Source: Hirundichthys speculiger
Taxonomy: Eukaryota > Chordata > Actinopteri > Beloniformes > Exocoetidae
Reading direction: 5' to 3'
DNA: 64,000 bases
Assembly: GCA_018398805.1 (NCBI GenBank)
Contig: JAGFBZ010001279.1
Coordinates: 1,054,001-1,118,000 of the forward strand
The notes below the pieces were generated by a model, which worked only from the letters and a program-made list of their open reading frames with translations, did not search any database and was not told where the DNA came from. Positions 11,961 to 25,099 of this stretch are shown here, one piece after another. Numbering within the stretch: the stretch's first letter is position 1; each line of letters opens with the position of its first letter. The translations under genes were made by a program, and so were the position numbers.

Positions 11961-13172
11961 GTAATAATAATAATAATAATAATAATAGATTCAATTTATA
12001 TAGCGCCTTTCAGAACACCCAAGGACGCTTTACAGAGTAGCAACACACAGAACAGAAGACAAAGACAAAGGACAACAACACATGCTACGGGAAAACTCGG
12101 CCTAGCTAATCCAGACCAAATGCCAGAGTGAACAGATGTTTTTTGAGTGATGATTTGAATGAGTCCAGGGTTGCAGCATGGCGTATGTCAGACGGAAGAG
12201 AGTTCCAGAGAGTGGGGGCAGCCACACTGAATGCTCTGTTCCCAAAGGTGCGTCGGTTGGTGCGAGGGACAGCAAGCAGACCCATGCCGGTGGACCGAAG
12301 GTTCCTCGATGGAGTGTGGTAGTGAAGGAGGTCTGATAGATACGGGGGGGCCAGGGAGTGGAGGGATTTGTAGGTGAGGAGGAGGAGTTTGTAGGAGATC
12401 CGGAATGTGACAGGGAGCCAGTGGAGGTGCATGAGAGTGGGGGTGATGTGCTGCCAGGGCTTGGAATGGGTGAGCACCCTGGCAGCTGAGTTTTGGACAT
12501 ATTGGAGCCTGTTCAGGGTCTTACTGGTCGCCCCGAACAGGACTCCGTTGCAGTAGTCCAGGCGGGTGGTGATGAAGGCGTGGATGAGGGTCTCTGTTGT
12601 AGTGTCAGTGAGTGATGGCCGGAGTCTGGAGATATTTTTAAGATGGTAAAAGGCCGATTTTGTGACGGATTTGACATGTGAGTGGAAGGACAGGGTTGAG
12701 TCCAGAATGACTCCTAGATTGCGGACTTCAGGGGATGGGGAGATGAAACTGCTATCGACATGGAGGAGGAAATCTCCAACCTTCCTTTGCAGTGCCTTGG
12801 GTGCCACAACCAAGAGCTTAGTTTTATTGCTGTTAAGTTTGAGTAGGTTAGAAGTCAACCAGGTTTTTATGTCCAGAAGGCAGTTAACAAGAGACTGGGG
12901 GGGAAGCTGGGTTGATGGGGAGGTGTTAAGATATAGTTGGGTGTCATCCGCGTAACAGTGGAAATTAAGACCGTGATGGCGAATGATCTGACCTAGGGGG
13001 AGCATGTAAATTGAAAAAAGGAGGGGCCCAAGGACCGAGCCTTGAGGCACACCTTGATTGACTGGGGCAGGGGGGGAAACGGAACGGTTAATGGTGACAA
13101 ACTGTGTCCTGTTTGAGAGATAGGATTGAAACCAGGAGAGAGCCGTACCAGTGAGGCCAATAGTTGTGCTTG
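11961..13172 (-). mobile_element. 5'-truncated L2-type LINE with intact RT C-terminal half
   Basis: On the - strand, 12106-13050 is open for 314 codons. It starts MPQGSVLGPLLFSIYMLPLG, with the reverse-transcriptase catalytic YADD motif followed by TQLYL, then LDYCNGVLFG, LHWLPV and a C-terminus typical of L2/CR1-clade fish LINEs. Upstream sense sequence back to about 13170 gives the preceding SWFQSYL segment. The 3' end at 11961 is a (taa)n tail next to atagcgcctttcagaacacc. The lack of stops suggests a fairly recent insertion. It has no endonuclease domain and cannot be autonomous. Confidence 0.88.
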
Positions 13173-16100
13173 AAGTGATCTAGTTATTTTGTTATTATTA
13201 GTTAGTTATTAGTTAGTTATTATTATTATTACTTGTTGGGGTCCCTCTCACGATTTTGAATGTGTTATATCAAAGTTATCAAACTTTCAATCAAATCAAT
13301 CAAATGTGACTTATAACTAAAATTCTAATCAAATCAAAAACATTGGGTTGTGAAGGAGAATTAAAATATTTCCAGTAGAGTGTTACAGTAAACTGAGCTC
13401 TAATCAGATCTGAATGTAGTATGTGGATGCGAGTGGCAGTAAAAAGAAAGAAGAAGAAGTTTTATTTCCCATTTCCTATGAATGAAGAGTGCCATGTGCA
13501 TGTAAGGAAACTATAACAATTGCTCGGTGTAATATGGTATTTGCTGTTCAAAGACCATGAAAGATTTCTGTTTAAAAAAAAAAAATCTAACTTCTTTTAC
13601 ATTTTCTTGTGTTTTTTGAAGAAACATCTATAAAAAAAAAAAAAAAGACATATAACCTTCAAAGTTTTGTTGATATTCTGCAAGTTTCTCTCAGTAAAGA
13701 ATCTTAAATTCCACAGGCAGCATGAAACTCTGGCACAGAGTGTGATAAACTAGCACAGACACACAGACAAGCAGTTTTCAAGGGCAAGAGAGCAAACTTT
13801 AATCCTTTTGACTGTAACCTGAGGCAATGCTCAAATTTTATATGTTTCTCATTTCAGTCTAAGCAAACACACACAAGCGCAAGGACGCATGAAGTACTGT
13901 AAATTGGCATGTTTTTCTGTTGACCGCAGGGCTCATGACTTAGAGAAATAAGGGGTTTTTATTTCTTTGATCTCAGTGCATTCTTCCTCTTTTCTCATGT
14001 CATTGATTTGTACCAGCCCATCTGTCATTATTGTTCCAGAAACCTGCACAGTGGCAGAAGGTAACACAGCAGTCAGTTCATGGAAGCGACTGTCAATTGA
14101 CTATTCAGAAAGGCAGGGGTTATCCAGGGGACAACAAAGACCAGTTTGCAGTCTGACCTTTAAGCGACACCAGCTGGAATTGACAATGGAGATCTAATAT
14201 CAGAATGAACATATGCTTGAGTACTTTATTATTTTTAAACTTGTAGGGGGGCAGTGGAGTTGTTGTCTTAAGGCCATGTGATTAGCCACTACCATCACAA
14301 CCAAACTTGAGAAAAAAAATGAAAAATACATTTTAACAAATATTTAAAAGGATAAGCATGTGGCTACAACACAGAGGAGGCTTAACTTTTCAGGCAGTGT
14401 AAGGGGACCCCTCATGTTCAAATTTAGGCTTTCTGTAAATCTTGAGAAATGGTTCTGTGAACTAAATGTTTTTTCTTTCAGACAGAGGTGCTAAAATGAG
14501 ATTTAGGTACTGTTGGGAAAAGATGAGTGGGTACAAAGATTGGGTGGGTACAAAAATGATAAGTTCCCTTTCCTCAATACATCAGCAAAGATTTTTGAAC
14601 TTATAATAATGATAATGACAGTGATCCCACCACTGCTGCATTTGTAAGACAAAGAATTATGACCACCAACAGATAAGGTAAATAAATATCCTATCCTGAA
14701 TATCCTATCAGTGAACTAAATTCAAAAAGGAAATTACGTTTTTGCAGTATGAATAGCTTAAAAAAGCAATTAAATTCCATTTTAAAAATAAGTTAAACAG
14801 ATTTTGGAAAGCTGAAGGTGTAGTCAGGGGACAGACATTTGCAAATGCTCCATGAATACCTCAGCTGATGTAGTCATATATGTGGGAAGCCAACAAATGT
14901 GAGCTTTCTCAGTAGACAACATGGATGGAAACTCACAGTCATTAGTTCAGTATCAGAGGTGATGCTCCTTCGCAGCACAATGTCCAGGATTATACCACTG
15001 TTGTTGGTAAAAACTGCAGTCCCTCTTTTACTCTTACCACCCTGTATGAAGTCTCTTTCTGCTAAGTTTGACTGAAATCTGTAGAACAGTGCAGGATGTT
15101 GGAATATACATTCTGTAGTGTAGTGTATATTCTTCAGCTCTTTTTTTGGTGAAAGACATGATGTTGGATTCTTACTGCACAACTTCGAATGCAACATTAG
15201 TTTGACAAATCACTGGTTCATTTTGAAATAGATACATTGTAGCTTGCCATCTAAACAACCCAGTGGTGAAATTGTGTGACAATGTTTGCCCTGGCTGATG
15301 CACAATTTAAAAGTTGTGCAGCTTCTGCCTACTTAGTGTACCAGAAGCAGGCACCAGCACGGTAATGAGGCAAACCCAGACCTTCCTGAACACTGACAGT
15401 GACTGTGAATTTCCATATGTAGTTTAATAAACTTTCAATTCCTATACTGAAAGTATAAAGTAAAAAGTACTGAGGATGTTTAACTTGTAGTTGAGGAGTT
15501 CCCTGTATTGGTAGAAGACAGGGGTTCAGCACCACGGACAGCTCACAGAAAGCTCTGTCAACTCTGCTCAGCAGCAAGTTGAGATCAGCACCTTGGACAG
15601 CGGTAGATCGTTCAAGGATTTTCTTTTACTCTCTCCACACAATTTGCCTCTCACCCATCAGGATCCCAAATCAAATTTCCCTGGACCTATATATAAATCT
15701 ACCAGCCCTCCCCCAATACAGAAGATAACTGCCAACAATGTGGGAAGTAGAATAATCCTCTTAACTAAAGTTAGTTACAACAAACTTTAAGATGAAGCAT
15801 ATTAATGAATTAGCTTGGAAAGACAAGTTTCATCATCCTCTTGATATAAATTTAATCTTGGGTCTGATTTTAATTTGTCTTGGGGGCTTCTTGTATGGTT
15901 TTATACAACCTGACAGAGTTTGGATCCACCCAAAGCGTATGTAACTGATGCATGGTTCACAGTGCTTAAATGCTTCAAATGGATGCAGGATGTGTTCATT
16001 GCCATTGCTAATTATTGAAAAATGACCAAAGCACAAAGTTTATGCCATTATGTTAGGCTTAATGGGCTAACTGGGTGCAGCACAATCTCTGTCTGATATC

Positions 16101-18034
16101 CAGTTTCATAAAAGCAGCTTCCTTTTTTTGGGTGTTCTGGTTTGCTTTCAGATGATCAGTTAAATGCTTCAAAACCTCCTCTATGTTCCTGAATTTTAGA
16201 TAATTGTATGACATTTACATTAGTGTATGAAATACCATTCTAACAATGTAATGTACATCTTTACCAGGACCAGGCAGAACATTGTTTGTGCTCATGATGA
16301 TTTAGGTGAGCTAACCAAATAAGTTTTAGTATCTGATACCTCATTCATAAAAATGCTTCTGATAAATCCCTGAACTTTAGTGCCATTGATGTGCTCATGC
16401 ACATCTTTCTATAAAAGATCCAGAGCATGAAAAACTTTCCTGATCCAGGTCCTGAGAATTTTCTTTGTCACTGACACACATGTGGTTCATGAAGTAAAAT
16501 TGGCTAAAACTGAAAGCATCTACTTTCATATAAAGAAAAAACAAATGAGGATCTTCATCAGGGGCAGCCATTGGACGAGAGAGAAAGGCAGATGAGATCA
16601 AAGCGATGGCAGAGGACTCTGAAGCATACAACTCACTCGTTACTCTGTGGACTTAATTGATGGTTGATGAAGAGCCAAACATGCAGCTTGGGATTCTGTC
16701 CCTGCTGAAGTGGATGAGACTGAAAGACAACACTGTGGCTGATATCACAAAGGAGCAGTCTTTAAACTGAAGGAATAATAGAGGAAGAAAAGCACATAAC
16801 ATCATATGTTAGGAGTGCTCAAATTGTTTGCCCCATGTAAAGAGTTTAAACTGCATTAAACATAAAAAGAAATATTAATAATTATTAAGTTAATAAATAC
16901 AATGAAACTAAACTGCAGTATCTCCACATGACTGGCAGCAGAGTTAGTTATTGCTCAGAGATAAGAACATTTAACTTGCATCCTTGGTTTCTCCAGTTTT
17001 CATCGCCTATGAAGTTGTTTCGAGCTCAGATTAGAATCGTGATCGTGTTGGAGAGATTAAAGACTGCATCTGGCCCGAGCAAGCTTTAAAATTCAAAACC
17101 AAGGGTCCACTCTTCTTTGCTCAGCCATCTGCTTTGTGAAACATTCATGAACAATGGATGATGTCCTTGTTCCTTTACTGTTTAAATGAAACATACACGA
17201 ATTTGAAGCCAATGGAGTGACTTATCCTGATTTATCTTCAGACATGCACATTTCTTTAATAACATCGTCCTGCGTTAACAGCAGTAATGTGTCTCCCTCA
17301 TGCACTGATAAAACAAAGAAAAATTCAGTCCCTTTTTCAGTCCAGAAAACAGATGTTGAGGTAAACTAATGTGTTCATCAGGCTAATATTTCCTCAGCTT
17401 GACAGAGGTTAAGTTGCAATAATGACAGAATAATTAGGAAGCTACTCAGGTGTTTAATTCTATAACATTGTTGATTTAGCTGCATATTTATTCTAGCAGA
17501 TCTGAGGACCAACTCACACACTCACACACACCATCTGAAGAGTGTGATGGTAAAGATTGAGTGGATGTATCCATATTGCTACTGAATACGGCTCATATTC
17601 AAATGCCACTTTTCTGGATGTGCTGTCAGCAGCTCAGCAGGATTAATTCACCTGTAAGGTTTTCAAGCTCTGTTTCCTCTTTGTGTTCCTTTTTCTAGGC
17701 TTTCTCCTTACTTGTCACATTTCCTCCCTCAGATTTATTTTGCCTCTTAAGCCATATTATAAACCAGAGTAAGAAACCAGGGTTTATTTGCACAGTTAGT
17801 TTCATTTATAGGATGCACTTTAATAAATGTATATTCCAAGTGTTTTTGGTTTTTAGTTGTTTTTTTTTTTTTTTGTGGAGATTTTCAATAAACATGAGCA
17901 GAACAAATAAAGTATACTAAGCTCTAAAGTGCTGGTGCAGATTTTAAATGTTTTAAATGTTTTTAGAAAGTCAGATATTCTTTCAACATAAGGTAATCAG
18001 GTAATATTGTTTTTTTTCTCTTTGTCTTTCCAAG
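13173..18034 (+). other. kcnh3 intron, no gene seen
   Basis: This is AT-rich intron. A (ttag/tta)n tract lies at about 13190-13232 and homopolymer A runs near 13574 and 13633. Short open frames on both strands have no recognisable domain. I see nothing else to annotate. Confidence 0.55.
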
Positions 18035-18382
18035 GTTGGCTCCATGAGCTTGCTAAGCGCCTGGGTACCCCGTACTCCCTGTCGTCCCTGACGACACAGG
18101 TGCCCTCCACCGTCCCAGCCAACAGCAGCCACTGGAACATGTCGGGATCAGAGATCACAGGGCGGGAAACCTGGAACTCCAGCCAAGATTACGGGAACGC
18201 CTCAGGCGGCGGGGCTGTGTCGGGGATGGGTGGGGTGCTGGGGGGCGGCCCATCGATGCGTAGCAGCTACGTGACTTCGCTCTACTTCGCCCTGAGCAGC
18301 CTGACCAGCGTGGGCTTTGGAAACGTGTCAGCCAACACGGACTCGGAGAAAATCTTCTCCATCTGCACCATGCTGGTGGGAG
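18035..18382 (+). CDS. kcnh3: kcnh3 exon: extracellular turret, pore helix, GFGN filter, start of S6
   Basis: The exon reads [15 protein letters not shown], then a roughly 60-residue Ser/Gly/Asn-rich turret, then [25 protein letters not shown] and the selectivity filter GFGN (codons 18313-18324). It ends in the first part of S6 ([12 protein letters not shown]). GFGN is the EAG/ERG/ELK form of the K+ filter. The turret holds four N-x-S/T sequons (NSS, NMS, NSS, NAS) and a fifth, NVS, follows the filter. The acceptor is ccaag at 18034 and the donor gtgagg at 18383, with Gly/Ala codons split correctly on both sides. This exon is more GC-rich than the flanking intron. Confidence 0.95.
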
Positions 18383-19165
18383 GTGAGGCTGCAGATTTGT
18401 ATGCATGTGAGAGTTTCCTCTGAGGATGTGGAGCTCTCAGTCTGAAGTACTTACTCAGCTCATTATGTGGTGTCAGAGAGACATCAACATGCAGCTGCGC
18501 ACATTTTGTTCTCTCTCCTCTCACACTGGTGACAAACAACTGATGCACACACTGTTCATGCAAAACTGCCCGTTCGCTGTCTCAGTACACACACTGTTGC
18601 TCATTGAGACGTTTCGTTAGGATTGAGTTTCTCTGAGATCATAAAAAAAAGTGCTGCAGAGTTTTAAATGCAAGTTGGTGTGAAATTTCCCCCTCAGCCA
18701 TAAAACAAGTCATTGGTTTTGGTACATAGCCACAAATATAGGTTTATTTACCAGCCTTGCAACATGGGGTATTGTTCCTTAACATGTATTGTTCTTATGA
18801 ATGTTTGCAATCTAATGAACCGTTGTCACACCAGCACACAGATTCAGAGTGGAAAGGTCTAAAGTTCTCTACGATTATAAATAAATAAATAATGGAAATG
18901 GTAACCCACAGATCTCCACACTGATTTCATCCCCCATCTTGAGCATTATGGGGAGTGGCAGATTTAAGGGGTCTAAATTTAGGTTCAGTAACAATGGCAT
19001 ACAGAAAAATAAAGCAAGAGTAGAGTGAGAACAGTGCCCAGAGCATCATGGGAGGTCCCCTCAAACATCTAACCATGTAGCAGCATAACTAGGTGCCTCA
19101 GGGTCACGCAGGCCAGCCAAACAACGCAAAATTACAGTCTGAACATGTGTTGTAAAGGCACCTTG
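18383..19165 (+). other. kcnh3 intron start, no gene seen
   Basis: Unique-looking intron sequence follows the turret exon. No domain, RNA gene or repeat end was recognised. Confidence 0.5.
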
Positions 19166-19169
19166 AGTT

Positions 19170-19556
19170 GGTCCCTGGACTATCCATCCATCCATCATCT
19201 ATACCTGCTTAATCCTCTGCAGGGTCACGGGGATCTGCTGGAGTCTATCCCAGCTCTCTTCAGGTTAAAGGCAGGGGTACACCCTGGACAGGTCACCAGT
19301 CCATCGCAGGGCCACATGCAGACAAACAACCACTCACAATCACTCATACGGGCAATTTAGATCCACCAATTAACCTAACGTGCATGTCTTTGGACTGTGG
19401 GAGAAAGCTGGAGTACCTGGAGGAAACCCACGCAAGCATGGAGAGAACATGGAAACTCCACACAGAAAGGCCCCTGCCGAGGTTTGAACGAGGAACCTTC
19501 TTGCTGTGAGGCAACAGTGCTGACCACTAAGCCACCGTGCTGCCGTCCTGGGACCA
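19170..19556 (+). mobile_element. Common teleost interspersed repeat, near complete
   Basis: This dispersed family includes gggtcacggggatctgctgg, acaccctggacaggtcacca, tgcatgtctttggactgtgg and ctaagccaccgtgctgcc. Split pieces of the same family occur at about 25690-25820 and 28670-28830. Its class (SINE or LINE-derived) cannot be settled here. The frames through it are not genes. Confidence 0.7.
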
Positions 19557-19569
19557 GAGAGGCGTTATA

Positions 19570-20770
19570 TAAGCATGTTGTTGTTGTTGCTGGTGTAGAC
19601 TCTCGGTCGTCCAAGTCATGGTAACTCTCAAAGGCTTGAATCAAGGCAGCTGGACTTCTTTTTCTTTCTTCTAGAACAGAGGTCCCCAACCTTTCTGTAA
19701 CGGCGGACCGGTCAACGCTTGACAATATTACCGTGGACCGGGGGGTGTTACTTGTTACATTACAGCAGTCCTTCTCAAATAGTGGGGCGGGACCCCTTGG
19801 GGGGGCTTGTGTGACCACAGGGAACATGTTTTTTTTTTCTTTTTTTTTTTTTTTTTTGCCGTACTGGAATAAAGTGTAATTGCACACATACTCCAGTAGG
19901 TGGCAGTGGCGCTCTCATTGTCCCAGTGGGTTCAGGGAGTATAAGCAATATTGTGTCGGGTTTTTTGCACGGACATGTGTGCACAGAGCAGGAGATTTGA
20001 AGTGAGACTACTCAAAAGACACCAGGGAAAAATATTTAGCAGGGATGAAAACAAAGACGGAGAGAAACGGAGATAATGAGACAAACGAAAGTCACCAGAA
20101 AGTTTTTTCAAAATAAAAGTTTTTTTTTTTTTCAAAATAAAAGCTCGTTCAGACTCATAATAAATAAAACTTAAATAGATAATTTTTTCTTGCACAGCCC
20201 GGTACCGGTCCACGGCCCGGGGGTTGGGGACCACTGGTCTAGAAGACATCTAGCCTTCCAAGGATTTGTCAATTCAAACTGAGTGTGGAGTTTCAAGCTC
20301 ATAAGCTGTTGAAGTCATATGTAAATCACCCTCCCATCCTCCTGGGGGTCAACAGTTTTTTTTTAACCACTGTAGCTTGTTTCCCTGGTCATAGTCACAT
20401 GAATCACGGTGCGAATGGTTGTGAAGCCACCTGGGTTGGAGACTCAAGCCTGCATTGCATGTAATGTATCTGAACCAGTAGCTTGGTGTTGTTCCCTTGT
20501 AGGAGCTCATTGCTCTACTTTCCACTTCCTCTGTGTTGATGTCAGCAAGGAGGAAGCTAAGGGAACTAACTCACTTCCTTTCCTGGCGCATCAGGTTCGG
20601 TGGAGGAGTTCCTGCACTGGTAATGGCTGCCATCACCTTCACTCCTCAGTTCTTGTGCGGTTTGCATCAGCTAAGTTGTCGTTCCTGTGCAATGGGTCCT
20701 CCGATGGCACCCAGTGTTGTTCACATCTACATGAAGGAAGTGGGAAGTAGTCCAGCTGTCTTGATTTAAG
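19570..20770. mobile_element. Older fish repeat interrupted by the hAT at 19677
   Basis: Sequence on both sides of the hAT (gactctcggtcgtccaag to tcttctagaa, then agacatctagccttccaagg to gttcacatctacatgaaggaag) reads as one dispersed fish repeat broken at the target site. It may be the 3' part of a Penelope-like element. That class is a guess from memory. Confidence 0.4.
19677..20236. mobile_element. Non-autonomous hAT-type element
   Basis: The ends are cagaggtccccaacc and ggttggggaccactg, inverted. The flanks ttctagaa and gtctagaa form an 8-bp target duplication with one mismatch. Inside is a second repeat-like piece near 19765 (ccttctcaaatagtgggg) and poly(T) tracts. No transposase remains. 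A fragment of the same end (cacggcccggtaccactgg) recurs at about 54385-54468. Confidence 0.85.
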
Positions 20771-22410
20771 CCTTTAGAGAGGCTGAACACATAAAAAAAG
20801 GTATGACTGTGTGAGAATCCGCGGAGAGTTTTGAAACAAAAAGCTGCAACTCTAATGCACGCCCTAAGATGTGTTTTGTCGGGACACGAATGGGACTGAG
20901 GTTTGACACCCCACACCCCACCCCCACCCCCAGCCCCTGATGTCTAAAAAAAAAGAGAAAATGCCATCAAATAATGGTCAATAGAGCCACAAAATCGTAT
21001 TTTTTATGCAGAGTAACCTGTAAAGTGCAAGGAATCTTAAAGTATCTTAAATGTCCACTCAGTGAAGCAAACACTGACAATCTTATTACTTCACAGAGCT
21101 AAGAAACATTATTCGAGCCTTTCGAATAAAATTGATTAAATGAATCCTTATTGTCTTCGACTAGGTCTGAAAAATGTTTGAAATACTCAAAATACTTGTT
21201 TTAGCTCTGTTCATGCTCTGTTGCAGAGCATTAAAGAGGGGAACTGAACGTTATGGAAGAAATGAGAAAGTAGCTGAGGAGCTGCAGAGGTTGTTGTATG
21301 TGAGAAATGCTAAGATTTATGAACGGATGACACAGTTATGCGCTGAGATGTCTCTGGCTGTAGCAGATTAAGCACCTGGTGAGAAAATTACATTCACTCT
21401 GTGTCGGCTAAAACCCAACTCGAACCAGGAAACAACACATGCAGTGGCTGCATGAGCCCATCCTGAAAGAACACATGGCATTAAAGCAACTGACAGATGT
21501 GGCTGTCGTTGATTACTTCATTAAAACGACCTCCACTGTGTGTTGGATTGTATTAGTCAGAACAGAAATAATGAACTGATAATGATGATGTTTGAATGAG
21601 GAAAGTGGACAGCAAGAGAATCTGTGTGACTTTGACAAAAGCCAAACTGGAATAGAAAGGAGACTGGCTCAGAGCATCTCCAAAACAGCAGGTCCTGCTG
21701 GATGCTTCTGCTAAAACTGGTCCAAATCAAGGGAAACAAGTGAGACTCACTGAGGCGTGTGGCCCAAAGCCACAAACCGCTGAGCACCGTAATGTGGGCT
21801 GTAATTGGAAGTTAACTGCAGAAAAACAATTACACTGCTCAGCTGACCATTAATGAACAGAAGAAGGTGGCTGTGCTCGTAAAAAAGCTGTTTGTTTTTA
21901 TACTGTGTATTTGCAGAACATCTGGCAACAGGAAGCACTTTGGGTTTTGTGGTTGAGTTCTGATGCTATTCTTTCTTTGTTGGCTTTTTCTGTGTGTGTA
22001 CTTTTCTTCCCATGGGCATTCTGTTGGGGTTTTTCCTCCCATGCTGACTTCACACTAGGTTCCAGTCGGTGACGGGGTATGACCTGTTACGTGTTGGTCA
22101 TTATCTCCCTCTGTATATAAGCTGCCCAGATTCCTTTATCCTCAACACCAGTTTACCTTCCTGGCCTGTGCTCTTCTTGTTCCTTCACTCTTTCTTTTTT
22201 TTTTTTTTTTTTTTTTTTACTTCATACTAGGCCTGCGAGGTTTGGAGTTTTAATCAGTTTACAAATTAATCAAAGTCCTTTTGTTCTTCATCCAGCTGAT
22301 TCCTCTGTGTTCCTGCTTTAGGGTCCTCCATGTATTCACTCCTTCCCAATGATGGAAGGAAAGAACATTAGGGTTGGCACTGTGATTTCTTTGTACACTT
22401 AAAGAAGATG
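20771..22410 (+). other. kcnh3 intron, no gene seen
   Basis: Contains a C-rich tract (about 20912-20935) and a T-run at 22196-22218. A 65-codon frame at 21174-21371 has no recognisable domain and is probably chance. Confidence 0.45.
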
Positions 22411-22412
22411 CG

Positions 22413-23921
22413 CTATGTTGCCAAAAGTATTCCCTCACCTGCCTGACTCACATATGAGCTTTAGTTCATCTCATTCCTGATCAATATGACGTGGCTCCAA
22501 CCTTTGCAGCTAGAACAGCTTCAACTCTTCTGGGAAGGCTGACAAGTACCGTTCTGACACTGGCCCAACACTCCAGTACCGACTGTGGTCCAGCCAGTAG
22601 TTGTGGTCACTGGTTGGTGCTGAAGAGTCGTTGGAGGCCAACATCACAGCTTACTGTCCTGGTTCCAGGCTGCTGGTCTGCTTTAACTTTGGGGAGGATT
22701 CTGGAGAAAAACACTTTCACAACACTATCACAACTCAAACTACCACACATTCATCCATATGCACCACACCACACAACTCACACATACTACACCACACATA
22801 TTACACACACCACACCATCACGGTCTGCTTTATGTCTTCTTGTTTAGTGTCTTCATCTGTTGTTTTGTACTACATTGTCAGTGTTTTAAGTCCTCCCTGA
22901 CAGAACCAAGGTTTTAGGAGTTAATAAAGCACTAAACTCACTATCACTCACATGTGTGCATTTATAAAAAAAAAAAAAAATACTGCCAGAAAGGACTGGT
23001 GAAGGGCATGTCCACTTTTCACATTAGTACAAAAAAAAAAGAACAAAGCCTGCTACAAGTTTGAATTGCATACATACATTATGCCTGGCTGCCATGCCAG
23101 GTCCCTCTTGAAAAAGAGATTGAAAAATCTCAATGAGGCTTTTATCTGGTTAAATAAAGGATATAATAATAATAATAATAATAATAATTAGTTGGTTATG
23201 ACAGATGATGGCACTGACCATGAATGTAAGTGCAGACAAAAAAAAAAAAAAGACAAATACCATTCTCCTGGAAACCTCCAAACCCAGACTCTTCCATCAG
23301 ATTTACCAGATGGAGAAGTGTGATTCTTCCCTCCAGAGAACGTTCCTCCACTGCTCTAGAGTCCAGTGGTGGCTGCTTTACACCACTGCATCTGATGCTT
23401 TCCATTGTTCTTGGTGATGTCTGGCTTGGATGCAGCTGCGTCACCATGGAAACCCATTCATGAAGCTCTCTGCTCTGTTGTTGAGCTGAATCTGAAGGAC
23501 ACATGAAGTTTGGAGGTCTGTAGTGATTGACTCTGCAGAAAGTTGGTGACCTCTTCAAACTATGCATTTCAGCATCCTCTGACCCCGCCCCCTCAGTTTA
23601 CATGTCCTACCACTTCATGGCTAAGTTGCTGTCGTTCCCAAACACTTTCCATTTCCTTATAATCCAGCTGACAGTTGACTGTGGAATATTTAGGAGCAAG
23701 GAAATTTCACCACTGGATTTGTTGCACAGGTGTCATCCTATCACAGTTCCACGCTAGGAATTCACTGAGCTCCTGAGAGAGACCCATTCTTTCACAGATG
23801 TTTGTAGAAACAGTCTGCATGTCTAGGTGCTTAATTTTATACACCTGTGGCCATGGAAGTGACTGGAACACTTGATTCTGATAATTTGGATGGATGAGCA
23901 AATACTTTTGGCAATATAGTG
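22413..23921 (-). mobile_element. Degenerate Tc1-like transposon
   Basis: The inverted ends are atgttgccaaaagtattccc (left) and aatacttttggcaatatagt (right). On the - strand the right half shows a decayed transposase N-terminus (frame 23707-23901 contains NICERMGLSQELSEF). The left end corresponds to the 3' end of the same Tc1 family. The middle is diverged or replaced and includes an (aat)n tract at 23164-23189. Many stops; not functional. Confidence 0.8.
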
Positions 23922-25099
23922 TATGTTATGCCCTTTTCTCACAATCTGATACCATTTCTTGAGGTCTTAATTAAAAGTCTTGTGACATGCCTTGGTCAAA
24001 ATACTGCAGAAATTCATAACAAAAGCCAGTTGTTTTTTTTTTAAGTCCCACCCTGTCCCTGATTTTGGGGCTCTAGTGGCCTTTTTTGGTAGCACGCAGA
24101 CAGGAAAATGGGGCAGCGAGAAAGACGTGCAGCGAAGGGTCATAGGCTGGGAGTCAGAATTAAACCCTGACTGGTGTTCATGTGGATGTTACTGACATGT
24201 GCAACCTGCCTGAACCTTGTTGCATTCTTCTTTTTTTTTCTTACTTTCCATTTTTCTTTGATTAGGATTTAATAATATAACTTCAGTTAATGATATGTCC
24301 TCAGGGGTCATGCTCTGGGTCTCTGTAAAGAGCCTAGAGACAACTTGCATTGTAATAGATGCTATACAACAACATGAGCAAATCATCTTTAAAATTTTAA
24401 ACAAGATATTTTGACCCATTATTTCACAATAATGGGAGAGAAATAAGCTCTTGGCAGAATTCTGCCATGTAAGTTGTTTTGGAGTGGGTGTGTTTATTGT
24501 TTTTGTGCTTCATTAATCTGAATTTTATCCTCAAACTGAGGGTTCTTCAGTGGTGAGCTGCTGCCCAGAGGAACCGTGAGCTGCAGCTGGAAGAAATGTA
24601 AACTGTTGGAAAAAAAAAAAAAGAAAAAGAAAGCTCTCCCAAAATCTGCCCAAAGGGACTTCTATTAGTCTTGGTGTCTGTGGACTCTGTAAGTGTCCTG
24701 TGGTCTGATTGTTGGTTCTGCAGCTTTTCAACTCAGGCAGCGTTCAGGGAGAGAAACCAGCGTGCAGCAGATCACTCCAGTAGTCACTGCTGCTAATTGG
24801 CTGAGTTCACGTTCGCTTGTATTACACCAAGACTCGCTGTTCTGACTGGGATTGGAGCCGTCTGAGGGTTTAGATGAATAATATTTTGCTCGCAAGAAAT
24901 AAAAGATTTATTCCGCTGTGGGATTATTTGAGTTGTGTTCTACTGCCATTTTCGTGAAAGCAGTAATCCACTGGAAGCTGTGTTTTACATGGTTTTAGAG
25001 CACTTAAGATGCTTTAAGCCCTGTGTTTCTGCACATCTTGGAGCTTATAAATTTGTCCTGTAAACTGCCCTGCCAACCAAAAATTAATATGATTTTCTA

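Noticed and set aside
19375..19887. 170-codon - strand frame
   Set aside because: It runs across the boundary of a teleost repeat and a hAT element, so it cannot be one gene.
21174..21371. 65-codon frame with a hydrophobic start
   Set aside because: It looks superficially like a small membrane protein, but there is no conserved feature, and it lies deep in a repeat-rich intron.
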